Of a stretch of 64,000 nucleotides of DNA, positions 26,040-36,725 are shown piece after piece. Made by a program: the position numbers and the translations under genes. Position 1 is the stretch's first letter. Every line of letters begins with the position of its first letter. The stretch spans positions 62,001 through 126,000 of the forward strand of contig NZ_LVYD01000057.1 of NCBI RefSeq assembly GCF_002077945.1. Reading direction: 5' to 3'. The notes beneath the pieces were generated by a model. It saw nothing but the letters and a program-made list of their open reading frames with translations, was not told where the DNA came from and searched no databases. This DNA is from Niastella vici. Lineage in GTDB: Bacteria > Bacteroidota > Bacteroidia > Chitinophagales > Chitinophagaceae.

Positions 26040-29000
26040 TTAAAGTATTGCCCGTATCGAAGCTCTACCGATATGCACTATCCGTGAAGTCCCCGGTTTA
26101 CGTCCTTCATACTCCATACTAAATTCCAGGTTATTCGAAAGCCTTTTGGTAAAATCTAGCGTCCATAAATAGTTTTTACCAGGCTGCAGGCCCTCCAGTA
26201 TTATGTAGGAAGCGGAAGAGTTTACATTGGGCACCGCATCCAACGAAGTGAAACTTATATCTGCATAAGTGAATTTAGCCATTACAGAAGTGCTCTGCAA
26301 AATATTATACTTTATATCGGTATTCAAAGAATTCGATTTTGACCGCTCCTGGCTGCCCTGCTCATTGTTCTTATCACCGAATTTATAACCAACCCCCATC
26401 CTGAAATTGGAGCCTTTCGTAAGGGTTACCCGAGGTTCTGCCGAATATTGATTGACCTTGTAATTGCGGTTATCGAATTTGGCACTGGAGGTTATAAGCT
26501 GATTGATGCCAGTGTGGCCGGTAAACTCAATGGCAAATATTCTCGTAATATTCCAGCGGGTGCGCAACGACCAGTCATTGAGTTGATGGCTTTCATAACC
26601 GTATGTAAGCAATGATTTGGTATCGTTGCGGGAACTGGTTACATCAAAGCCCCATTTCGGACTAAACCGGTTAAACGAAAATGTATTTATAAAATTTTTA
26701 GTAAGGGTTATTAACGAAGTATCGTTCAACGGTGCTTTGAACGGGTTAAACTGTACAATATTATCGGCTATTTCTTTTTTACTGATCTGTAAAGAAGATT
26801 GCAGGTTGATCCTTGATACAAATTTGCGCAGCTTATTTGCCTTTGTTAAATTAATGGCTGCGCGCGGGTTTACATTAAGGCTATAGTTGAATGTATTGTA
26901 GTTGGCTTTTACATACACATTGGTGGGGGTAAATATACGAATGAACTTTGCCTGGTCCTGGAAAAGGGCTACTTCAAATTCATTCAATTGCTGAATGCCA
27001 TCATTGTTATAATCGATCCAGGTATACTGCCCCTGACCAGCAGGTACTTCCAGGTAAGAATAATCTCTTTTTTGTTCCTGGCCCGCTCCTACTTCATACA
27101 ACAGGTTTCCGTTCAGCAGGCCCTTCATTATATTTACCTGGTATTCGCCCCTGCCCAGCAGGCTTTCTTCGGGCAACTGGCTGTTGAGCGTTCCATTCAG
27201 GATCTGCAATTTGCGGTAGGTAGTGGTAAACCTGAACTGGTGACGGGGATCTTTTAATAATTCACTATTGAAGGTTACGTTCTGGCTTCTGTCGGCCTTT
27301 ACCAGATCAGTTCCCAATGGATAGGAATTGGTACGGGTAAACCAGTTTATGCCCCAGCGATTGAGCTTTGCCTGGTCCGATTTAAGAAATGCCGATACGG
27401 TGGTAAAAGAGAAGCTTTGGGTGGCCATGGTATCGGTAAACTTGTTACGGATAGCATTGTGTTCTACCGAATAAGCACCTCCAATAGTATAGTGCTTCAA
27501 TTTTGGGAACATCCGCGAAATATTTATGGTTGGCCGCCAGAAATAACCTTTGTTATCGGTGCCATCAATATTTGAAAGGGTGAACTGGTTATTCAGTATC
27601 CACCCATGAATGTTCTGCATTTGGGTTATACTGTGACGCAAACCGGTGAAAGTAGTGCCCCTGTTGTATTCTGTAAACTGGTAACGGAGCGAATTCATTT
27701 TATTGTCAGATAACTGCACACCGCCGGTTACAATGTTCTCATGCTCGGCAGTAGTTGTTACCAGGGGCAGCCCCCAATCGCGGGTAAACTCAATATTACG
27801 CAAACGCTCCAGTGGTTTGAACCGTGCATCCACATACTCGTACCCCAGATCGGTTGTTAGCCGTATTCCCCTTTTTGAATCTTTAAAGGGTAAGGTATTT
27901 TTAAAATCTATCTTGGTGGCATATCCCCGGTCGTTCTTCTTATCAATATCAGAGAAGGTATTTATATCATAATTGCTGGTGGCCACTTCGGTATTCAATA
28001 CGGTATTTTTCGAGATATTATATTCCACCCCCAAATTGGCCACCTGTTGCTTTTTGGGTGTTACCAAAAATACGGCCGGCTCATAATTGCCCTGCTTCAC
28101 GCCATTAACGGGTTGTACCCAACGGTAAACCTTTCCATTGGCCCCGTTGAGGTCGGGGATATAATTCCCGTTGTTGCTGCCTACTTCCAAAAACGACAGG
28201 ATATATCGCGAACTGTCGGCGTTGGTGGAGTATACAAAGATGGAATCGTGGGTTTGGCCATTATAAACCGTATCAATTTTTTTGTACATGATGCGGCCGG
28301 TTGAAAAAGTATCTACGGTTGAATACGGATAATAAGCCTGGTTAATGCTATCGCCCAGGTTCTTCAAAAATAATTTTTGATCGGCATCGAGAGTTTGGTT
28401 AATGGGTGAGCTTTTGGCGTCGGCATTACTGAAATAACCCAGCCGCACTTTTACTTTCTTGTTGAAATCGGTTTCGTTGGTGAGGTAAATATTCGAGTTC
28501 AGGTAATTGCGGTCGGCATATTCAAATTCAACAACAAGCCGTTTGTCTTTGGTGACCATTTGTTTTGGCGTGAAGGTTATTTCGGCCGTATTGTAATTGA
28601 TCACGTAATCCCTGTCTTCGCCACGTTGCATCAGTACCCCATCAATATACACCCGCTCGGTATTGGCCAGCACAACGAAGTAAAACTCGTTATTGGCGCC
28701 CTGTAGCCGGTAGGGTCCCTGGTTGCCTTCCTGCGGTTCAAGCACATTACGGGTAAACTTACCCTTGGCAATAGAACCGCTGATCATGCTTTTATTCGAT
28801 ATTTTATCGGTAATGGCAGTGGTTGTTTCAAAAGCTACCCCCTGCAGGCGTTTGTAAAAATTGAGGAAATATCCCTGCTGCTGGCGAATGTCAATATCGC
28901 CGAGGCTTAACTGCCAGGTCTTTTTCCGGAACTGTAAAAAAATACGGTCAAACTCGTTCAATTGCTGCGTGGTACCATCTGGTTGAATGGGAATATTGTT

Positions 29001-29549
29001 ATCGGTAATGGCGGCAACGATCTCGATACTATCGGCCAGGTAACCACTTAACTGCAGGTTCAGGTTACTGGTAAAAACGGCGTCCTGGCTGTTACCAAAG
29101 GAAATGCCGCGGCCAAAGCTACCGTTGTAGGTGATGTTCCCGAAGTTGAAGAAACCTTCGCCCGGGCCCACTCCCACATAATCGGGGATAAAAGGCTGCC
29201 CCGCAAAATTATTCATGATGCTGTCGTACTGCATGCGGTTGATGGCGGCATTCAGGCGGGTCCTGAAAACCCGGTATCGTACAACTATACTATCCAGTGG
29301 GGGTAATTGCTTCCAGGTAAGGCGGGCATTTACAAAATCAATATCGAACAAACTATCGGGTATTCCGAGAATGGAAACGGTGCCGGGAACAATGCTCATA
29401 CTATCGAGCACGATGGAATGTTGTTTGGCTGAAACCGTTTTTTTACGCAGGTTCGAACCCGGCGTAACCGGACGTGGGGTTTGGGCAGCGGCCAGCAGCC
29501 AGCCTACAGAAAAACAAAAGCACAGTATCAGGTTCTTCCCGATCAACAA
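26040..29549 (-). CDS. Very large outer-membrane protein with SprA-like features
   Basis: A 1169-residue secreted protein: signal peptide ending LLAAAQ (about 1-22), then a region with GSFGRGISFGNSQDAVFTSNLNLQLSG, SIEIVAAITDNNIPIQPDG and QLNEFDRIFLQF, motifs that I associate with SprA (Sov) and related giant outer-membrane barrels of Bacteroidetes. A plug-like part (TERVYIDGVLMQRGEDRDYVI ... YNTAEITFTP) is followed by several hundred residues of alternating amphipathic strands ending in GRASIRAIL, as expected of a beta-barrel. SprA forms the T9SS translocon; this protein is about half its size, so it is a paralogue or a distinct family, not SprA itself. It is transcribed alone. Confidence 0.8.
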   Translation of the reverse strand: MLIGKNLILCFCFSVGWLLAAAQTPRPVTPGSNLRKKTVSAKQHSIVLDSMSIVPGTVSILGIPDSLFDIDFVNARLTWKQLPPLDSIVVRYRVFRTRLNAAINRMQYDSIMNNFAGQPFIPDYVGVGPGEGFFNFGNITYNGSFGRGISFGNSQDAVFTSNLNLQLSGYLADSIEIVAAITDNNIPIQPDGTTQQLNEFDRIFLQFRKKTWQLSLGDIDIRQQQGYFLNFYKRLQGVAFETTTAITDKISNKSMISGSIAKGKFTRNVLEPQEGNQGPYRLQGANNEFYFVVLANTERVYIDGVLMQRGEDRDYVINYNTAEITFTPKQMVTKDKRLVVEFEYADRNYLNSNIYLTNETDFNKKVKVRLGYFSNADAKSSPINQTLDADQKLFLKNLGDSINQAYYPYSTVDTFSTGRIMYKKIDTVYNGQTHDSIFVYSTNADSSRYILSFLEVGSNNGNYIPDLNGANGKVYRWVQPVNGVKQGNYEPAVFLVTPKKQQVANLGVEYNISKNTVLNTEVATSNYDINTFSDIDKKNDRGYATKIDFKNTLPFKDSKRGIRLTTDLGYEYVDARFKPLERLRNIEFTRDWGLPLVTTTAEHENIVTGGVQLSDNKMNSLRYQFTEYNRGTTFTGLRHSITQMQNIHGWILNNQFTLSNIDGTDNKGYFWRPTINISRMFPKLKHYTIGGAYSVEHNAIRNKFTDTMATQSFSFTTVSAFLKSDQAKLNRWGINWFTRTNSYPLGTDLVKADRSQNVTFNSELLKDPRHQFRFTTTYRKLQILNGTLNSQLPEESLLGRGEYQVNIMKGLLNGNLLYEVGAGQEQKRDYSYLEVPAGQGQYTWIDYNNDGIQQLNEFEVALFQDQAKFIRIFTPTNVYVKANYNTFNYSLNVNPRAAINLTKANKLRKFVSRINLQSSLQISKKEIADNIVQFNPFKAPLNDTSLITLTKNFINTFSFNRFSPKWGFDVTSSRNDTKSLLTYGYESHQLNDWSLRTRWNITRIFAIEFTGHTGINQLITSSAKFDNRNYKVNQYSAEPRVTLTKGSNFRMGVGYKFGDKNNEQGSQERSKSNSLNTDIKYNILQSTSVMAKFTYADISFTSLDAVPNVNSSASYIILEGLQPGKNYLWTLDFTKRLSNNLEFSMEYEGRKPGTSRIVHIGRASIRAIL

Positions 29550-29805
29550 CCTTTAGTTTGATTTTAAGGCATCTTTTCAAAAGAGGGTATTCGGTATCTG
29601 TTGAAAAGACATTGGTTTTGAGGCTATTGTTTAATAGCGATTAAAGTTAGCATTTATTGCATGAAGATGGCTTTTTATCGACAGACGCCTGTTTTATCCC
29701 GGCTGCTGCAACGGGTTCACTACAATATCTGTCAATATTACAACGTTGACTGGCGGCTCATAACCCTGGCCGGTAGCACTATTACTATTTACCCACAACA
29801 ACCAA

Positions 29806-29946
29806 ATGAAAAAATGTACCTGTTCCTGGTGGCTGCCTGTTTGTATCGTATTGTTTAACCAGGTAACCGGCTTTTCGCAGATCAATTTTGGCACATACTC
29901 AATGAGCTTTCAATTAGGCCTCAACTACCGGTTGCATAGGCAATAA
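29806..29946 (+). CDS. Possible small secreted peptide (46 residues)
   Basis: A short ORF: MKKCTCSWWLPVCIVLFN... followed by QVTGFSQ, a good signal peptide with likely cleavage after TGFS, and a mature part of about 23 residues (QINFGTYSMSFQLGLNYRLHRQ without its last residue is barrel-strand-like). The end LGLNYRL resembles the terminal strand of an outer-membrane barrel, so it may be a remnant in which the start and end of a longer gene were joined by a deletion. No relative is recognised. Its stop lies 5 nt from the convergent methyltransferase stop. Confidence 0.4.
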   Translation: MKKCTCSWWLPVCIVLFNQVTGFSQINFGTYSMSFQLGLNYRLHRQ

Positions 29947-29951
29947 TAAGG

Positions 29952-30668
29952 TTATTGTTTGGGGCTCAACACATAATTGCAACGTGTTTTTTGAATGGTT
30001 AACCCGTTTACCTTTTCGTAGGTTAAACTATTATTGACAGCAATATCGCGGATAGCCTGTTCTGGTATCAGTAACAAAGGCATTTTACCCGATACTTTGC
30101 GGTAATTTGAAAACAGCAGGTACAACATGAACCGTACAAATGTGGGAACCCTTCCTATTTTTATATAATGAAACAGCAACGAAAGCGCGTCTTTCAAGGA
30201 AGAGGTGTTGCCATCAATAATATCGGCCAGCACCAGCTTTCCGCCTGCCTTTAAATAGGTCAGCAACATTTTCACCACTGCTTCCAGCTCGGCTGCATTC
30301 TTCATATACTGTGCTACACTCACTACGATAATATAATCGAAGCGTTTGTTATTTAACGCCGCCGACAGTATTTGTTCATTAGCGGTAACTTCGGTTGTAA
30401 TGTGAATGAACGACGCGGCGGGATGGTTCTTACGGCATTGTTCCAGGTAGAATTCGTTGATGTCGGCCCCGGTGATGGAGATATTATTTTTAGCCAGTGC
30501 GTCGGCCACAAAGCCCGGGCCACAGCCATAGTCAAAAATAGTATCGGTTTGTTTTATCTGAAACCGCTTTTGAAACTGCCCCGCAAAATAACCAGTGGCA
30601 ATTTGCATGGCATGCCAAAAGCTTTGCCGTTGATCTTTCCAGAAATTATCCCAGCCGGTTGAACTCAT
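29952..30668 (-). CDS. SAM-dependent methyltransferase, class I
   Basis: About 238 residues from MSSTGWDNFWKD; the frame is open 18 residues further upstream. Motif I reads DYGCGPGFVADALA, then ITGADINEFYLEQC (motif II, acidic residue for ribose), and FDYIIVVSVAQYM (motif IV). The Trp-rich start (WDNFWKDQRQSFWHAMQ) is seen in small-molecule methyltransferases. The C-terminal ~50 residues contain a hydrophobic stretch FVRFMLYLLFSNYRK that may touch the membrane. Substrate unknown. Confidence 0.85.
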   Translation of the reverse strand: MSSTGWDNFWKDQRQSFWHAMQIATGYFAGQFQKRFQIKQTDTIFDYGCGPGFVADALAKNNISITGADINEFYLEQCRKNHPAASFIHITTEVTANEQILSAALNNKRFDYIIVVSVAQYMKNAAELEAVVKMLLTYLKAGGKLVLADIIDGNTSSLKDALSLLFHYIKIGRVPTFVRFMLYLLFSNYRKVSGKMPLLLIPEQAIRDIAVNNSLTYEKVNGLTIQKTRCNYVLSPKQ

Positions 30669-30769
30669 AATGGAGCATTGGTTAGTAAAATGCCTGATCG
30701 TATCGCAGGTGATAGTTAGCAAGATAATTATAAATCATTACTGCTGATCCAAAATCATTTGGACCTTCG

Positions 30770-30831
30770 TCCCGATAGCTATCGGGATCTGGACAAAACC
30801 AAAGTGGCTCCCCGATGCATCGGGGAGCCAC
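30770..30831 (-). terminator. Two perfect palindromes after the ABC-F gene
   Basis: An 18-nt palindrome (TCCCGATAGCTATCGGGA, 30770-30787) and a 28-nt palindrome (30804-30831, arms GTGGCTCCCCGATG) lie in tandem. On the minus strand the larger one begins 28 nt past the ABC-F stop and is followed by TTTGGTTTTG, so it probably ends that transcript. Neither has a real loop, which is more typical of a repetitive palindrome than of a simple terminator. Confidence 0.7.
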
Positions 30832-30858
30832 ACTTAATAAATATTAACAATATCCTGA

Positions 30859-32553
<1,695 letters not shown>

Positions 32554-32589
32554 TTAGGCACGTTTCCCCCGTCGATCCGGCTCAGGACA

Positions 32590-34098
32590 TCAGGGCTTAA
32601 CCTGGTTTAGAATAGCCGGCACATCAACCAGTAAGGTATTGTTATTCAATGATTCCCCCGAGCTAAGGTAAGCGGCTTTGCCGGCCCACTGCTTTACCTG
32701 CACCCCTGCAGCCTGCTCCCGGTTGCCGGTGGCCTCATAAATGAACTGTTTGGTCAACGATTCCGGCACCCAGTCCCAACAACTCGACGATACCCCGAAT
32801 TCATCCATTGACCGGTTAACCCGGTATTTTTCGGCCATAAAATCTTCTGAGGGCCTTATAAAATGAACGGTGGTAATGCCCGGGTGGTAATGTTGTTTGA
32901 AATAATTTTTCAGTACGGCGGTTTCCTGTTGCACGGGCCGCAGAAATACATATTGAAAGTTGTAGCGGGCGCATACAACAAAGAACAGGGTCATGGCAAC
33001 ACCTGCTATTTGCAGCAACCGCCGGTCCTTTATGAAAAACAACACCATTTCCAGACAAACAATGAACACAAACAGGTCTAAAGCCATCAACGTTCGGTTA
33101 GAGGCAAAGCTTTCCTGGATCAACAGCGCGGGTAAATAAGACATTATGAAAATGCCACCCACCCCGGCCAGGTATTTTACCGCATTCCTCCACTTCGCTT
33201 TTCCAAACCTGATAAAGGTCAGCACCGAAAAACCCAGCAACATCAACGGATACAATACCTGGGAAATGGGACTGTCTTCATGGGTTAATAAAGTGAACCG
33301 GAAACTTCTTTCGAGCGGGCGGGCCAGAAAAAACTTCAGTTTCTCCCAGGGATGTATGTACAATGAATTGCGGGGATCGGGCGGAATATCGAGGAGGCTG
33401 AAACTTAATTTATACAAAACGAAGTAAACAGCATATACAAACAGGTAGAAGGCCAATCCCATTAGCAGCACTGTATCTTTCTTATATTTAAATGGGTTGA
33501 TAAAATTGAGCAGGAAGGGAAGCAGGAAACAGGCAAATGCCCCCTGGTAAAAAAACAACGATACAACCCCCAGGAACAGGGCCGGCAGGGCGGTCCGGGC
33601 CGAAAAACGCCACCAATTTGCTTTGAAATGTATTCCCTGTAAAACAAGCGCACCCGATAACAAAGCGGCAGTGTCGGCAATAAAGAATTGCATACAGGTT
33701 GCCCATTGTACTGATACGATAAAGGGCAAACTGGTTATCAGGTACAGGCACGAAAAAAATGGCAGGTATTTATACCCCGATACTTTGGCGACCAGCCGTT
33801 TGATCACCATATACCAAACCGGTAAGCAGGCGAGCCAGCCAAAGAGGGAAACCAATCGGATGTAAGTAACGTCATGAACCCTATCAGTCATTCTGAACAA
33901 CCAACCTTCCAGCACCTCTGTCAACCATCTTCCTTCATCAATAAGCATATAAAACCCCGGGATCGATTTGTATCCCCAGATCTGTAATGCCTCATCCATA
34001 AAAATATAATCGCTGTAAAAAAGCGGAAGAAAGATAAATAGCATTGCTCCCCACAAAATCCCCAGTAAGTAAAAATCTTTACGATGCATATATAGCAA
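32590..34098 (-). CDS. Polytopic membrane protein, GT-C glycosyltransferase-like (paralogue 1)
   Basis: A 502-residue inner-membrane protein with about 11-12 hydrophobic helices and a soluble C-terminal tail of about 100 residues. After the first helix the external loop reads FMDEALQIWGYKS, with D35-E36; an acidic pair in the first periplasmic loop is the hallmark of GT-C-fold enzymes that use lipid-linked sugars. No motif is diagnostic for a particular family. It is a clear paralogue of the next gene upstream (34254-35765): VTYIRxxSLxGWLxCLPVWY, KYLPFF and CLYLITSLPF are shared. A 155-nt spacer separates them. Confidence 0.75.
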   Translation of the reverse strand: MLYMHRKDFYLLGILWGAMLFIFLPLFYSDYIFMDEALQIWGYKSIPGFYMLIDEGRWLTEVLEGWLFRMTDRVHDVTYIRLVSLFGWLACLPVWYMVIKRLVAKVSGYKYLPFFSCLYLITSLPFIVSVQWATCMQFFIADTAALLSGALVLQGIHFKANWWRFSARTALPALFLGVVSLFFYQGAFACFLLPFLLNFINPFKYKKDTVLLMGLAFYLFVYAVYFVLYKLSFSLLDIPPDPRNSLYIHPWEKLKFFLARPLERSFRFTLLTHEDSPISQVLYPLMLLGFSVLTFIRFGKAKWRNAVKYLAGVGGIFIMSYLPALLIQESFASNRTLMALDLFVFIVCLEMVLFFIKDRRLLQIAGVAMTLFFVVCARYNFQYVFLRPVQQETAVLKNYFKQHYHPGITTVHFIRPSEDFMAEKYRVNRSMDEFGVSSSCWDWVPESLTKQFIYEATGNREQAAGVQVKQWAGKAAYLSSGESLNNNTLLVDVPAILNQVKP

Positions 34099-34253
34099 GC
34101 CTTATGTAGTACACGCTACCTGCAACTGATCACACGATCTGCCGTTGCCTTTCTGGTTAAAAATAATAGTTGCTTATATAAAACGCGCAAACGGTTGCCA
34201 CCCCTACTCTATTCAGGAATTTCTTGGAAATCTAATGTTGTTCTAATTTGTTT

Positions 34254-35765
34254 CTAACGAGCGGGTTTTGCAGCATTAATGATCTCAGGCATATTTACCA
34301 GCAAAACACTATCGGTTCTCGTTTCACCTGATTTGGAATACGTTTCCCAGTCATCCCATTGTTTTATTTCCAGTTGCTCTCCGGTTTGCCGGTTGCCGGT
34401 CATTTCAAACACCAATTGTTTGGGCAGAAAGTCCATTGTCCAGTAAGGGGCTGTTGATGGAACGCCATACTCATCCATACTCTGGCGAATGTTATACTTT
34501 TTTTCAAATGCATCTATAGGTGATTTAATAACATGCAGAGTTTTTACGCCGGGATGATAATGTTCTTTGAAAAATTTATTTAACGCTGCATATTCATCTG
34601 TAATGGGTCGTAAAAACTGGTACCGCAAATTATACCAGGCTGTTATTACCAGCGTACAGGCCACCGTTATGGCCCCTATTGTCAGCAGCATTTTTTTCTT
34701 TATGAAGTACAATAGCATTTCAATACAAACCAGCCAAACACAAAGGTCCAGTGCCATCATGGTTCTGTTGGAGGCATAGTTTTCTTTCACGATCAAACCT
34801 GGCAAATATGATAACAGGAAAACGCCCAGCATAACAACAATGTATTTGACCGCCTTCCAGTATTCCCTTCCATAGCGCACAAACGCAAACACCATCAGGC
34901 CTATCAGCATTATCTTGTAAAGCGCTCTTCCCACGCTGCTGAATTCATAAATATTGGCATTGAACCAGAAACTTCTTTTAAGCGGATGTGAAAAAAAGAA
35001 GGTGAGCTTATTTAAAAGATCAATGTGTATTTCTGTGCGGTCATTGTGCCCCACATTGCCAATCACCAGACTCAGCTTATACAAACCGAAATAAATAACA
35101 TACATCAAAAAATAACCGATAACCCCCAATACAATTACCTTGTCTTTATTGGCATCCTTACGGCTTATATAATGAAACAGGAAAGGGATCAGGAAACAAC
35201 CTGCAGAAGTTTGGTAGGTAAATAAGGAAATTATACCGAACGCAATGCCAATAATGGCCGGCACCCAGGCAATCCGGAATTTATTATCCGTAAAAAGGAT
35301 GGCCTTATAAAATGCAAAACCAGCTACCAGTCCACTTGTTCCTGCAAGGAATAGCTCAAGACAGGAAGCCCACTGTATGGAGATACCAAATGGTAAACTG
35401 GTAACCAAATATAAACAGGTAAAAAAAGGCAGGTATTGATAAGCCGGGTCTTTGGCCATTAAACTTTTCAAAACAGCATACCATACAGGTAAACAAACCA
35501 GCCAGCCAACCAGCGAGAATATTCTGATATAAGTGACCCCGGCAACGGTTTTAACGGCGCCAAACAGCCAGATGAACAACCATTCGGTCACCAGGCGTCC
35601 CTGATCAATAAACATTCTGAAACCAGAACCCGGTCTGTATGCCCACAACTGAATAGATTCATCAGTATACAGATAGCTGGCTGTAAAGATGGGATAAAAG
35701 ATCACCAGGGTTACCAGGAACAAAATGCTCAATAAATTAAGGTCTTTCCGTTGCAGGCCGGCCAT
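34254..35765 (-). CDS. Polytopic membrane protein, GT-C glycosyltransferase-like (paralogue 2)
   Basis: A 503-residue paralogue of the previous entry, nearly equal in length and co-linear throughout. The first external loop carries YTDESIQLWAY with D35-E36 at the same positions; the shared VTYIRIFSLVGWLVCLPVWY and CLYLVTSLPF sections, and the C-terminal KEHYHPGVKTLHVIKSP and SMDEYGVPS, are conserved between the two. About 11-12 helices, soluble C-terminal domain probably periplasmic. The pair comes from tandem duplication. A role in surface glycan or glycoprotein assembly is inferred only from the topology and acidic loop. Confidence 0.75.
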   Translation of the reverse strand: MAGLQRKDLNLLSILFLVTLVIFYPIFTASYLYTDESIQLWAYRPGSGFRMFIDQGRLVTEWLFIWLFGAVKTVAGVTYIRIFSLVGWLVCLPVWYAVLKSLMAKDPAYQYLPFFTCLYLVTSLPFGISIQWASCLELFLAGTSGLVAGFAFYKAILFTDNKFRIAWVPAIIGIAFGIISLFTYQTSAGCFLIPFLFHYISRKDANKDKVIVLGVIGYFLMYVIYFGLYKLSLVIGNVGHNDRTEIHIDLLNKLTFFFSHPLKRSFWFNANIYEFSSVGRALYKIMLIGLMVFAFVRYGREYWKAVKYIVVMLGVFLLSYLPGLIVKENYASNRTMMALDLCVWLVCIEMLLYFIKKKMLLTIGAITVACTLVITAWYNLRYQFLRPITDEYAALNKFFKEHYHPGVKTLHVIKSPIDAFEKKYNIRQSMDEYGVPSTAPYWTMDFLPKQLVFEMTGNRQTGEQLEIKQWDDWETYSKSGETRTDSVLLVNMPEIINAAKPAR

Positions 35766-35824
35766 AAGGTTAAATTATTTTTAAGAGCTGAATCAGTAGT
35801 AATGGTTAAAATTCAAATTAAGAT

Positions 35825-35878
35825 ACAAAAAATAAGGTTGATAAGTATCTGCGTCATAAACGCATCAACTTGTCAACC
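35825..35878 (-). terminator. Terminator of the sdhCAB operon
   Basis: On the minus strand GGTTGACAAGTTGATGCGT and ACGCAGATACTTATCAACC form a long imperfect stem with a TTATG-type loop and are followed by TTATTTTTTG. It lies 50 nt past the sdhB stop. Confidence 0.75.
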
Positions 35879-35927
35879 CTATCACGCCCGGTTTCATCGG
35901 GACTAACGCAATCAACTAAAAACTATA

Positions 35928-36695
35928 TTATCCTTTATCTTCCGTTAAACCGGCAACAAGATATTCCTTGTTGAGGCGGGAGATATTTGTTACAGAGATC
36001 TCTTTGGGGCAAACTGCTTCACAGGCTTCGGTGAAGGTACAGGCGCCAAATCCTTCCTTATCCATTTGCTGAACCATTTTCAACACGCGTGATTTGCGCT
36101 CAGGCTCACCCTGTGGCAGCAGGGCCAGGTGCGATACCTTGGCCGAAAGGAACAACATAGCCGAACTGTTCTTACAGGCGGCCACGCAGGCGCCGCAACC
36201 AATACAGGCAGCAGCAGCGAATGCAGCATCTGCTTTATCCTTTTCAATGGGCATGGCGTTGGCATCAACCGCGTTACCGGTATTTACCGAAATAAATCCA
36301 CCAGCCTGTACAATATTATCGAATGCCCGGCGGTCAACTACCAGGTCTTTGATAACCGGGAACGCATTGGCGCGCCAGGGCTCTACTACGATGGTATCGC
36401 CGTCTTTGTAAGCACGCATGTGCAGCTGGCAGGTTGTATTGGCTTGCCAGGGACCATGCGGGCGGCCGTTGATGTACATGGAGCACATACCGCAAATACC
36501 TTCGCGGCAATCGTGGTCAAACGCAATTGGTTCCTTTCCTTCTTTGATCAGTCGCTCATTAAGCACATCGAACATTTCCAAAAAAGACATTTCAGACGAA
36601 ATATCACTTACCTGGTAAGTCTCAAATTTACCTTTATCGCTGCTGTTCTTTTGTCTCCAGACCTTCAAGGTAAGATTCATTGTATAGTGCTCCAT
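35928..36695 (-). CDS. sdhB: Succinate dehydrogenase / fumarate reductase iron-sulfur subunit
   Basis: A 255-residue electron-transfer subunit of complex II. The [2Fe-2S] ligands are in [18 protein letters not shown] plus the later TTCQLHM; the [4Fe-4S] ligands in [11 protein letters not shown]; the third cluster in [15 protein letters not shown]. It passes electrons between the SdhA flavin and the haems of SdhC. It is the last gene of sdhC-sdhA-sdhB, 30 nt after sdhA, and is followed by a terminator. Met6 (MNLTLKVW) is an alternative start. Confidence 0.96.
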   Translation of the reverse strand: MEHYTMNLTLKVWRQKNSSDKGKFETYQVSDISSEMSFLEMFDVLNERLIKEGKEPIAFDHDCREGICGMCSMYINGRPHGPWQANTTCQLHMRAYKDGDTIVVEPWRANAFPVIKDLVVDRRAFDNIVQAGGFISVNTGNAVDANAMPIEKDKADAAFAAAACIGCGACVAACKNSSAMLFLSAKVSHLALLPQGEPERKSRVLKMVQQMDKEGFGACTFTEACEAVCPKEISVTNISRLNKEYLVAGLTEDKG

Positions 36696-36725
36696 TATAT
36701 AACGTGTTAATTGAGATTAGAAAAA

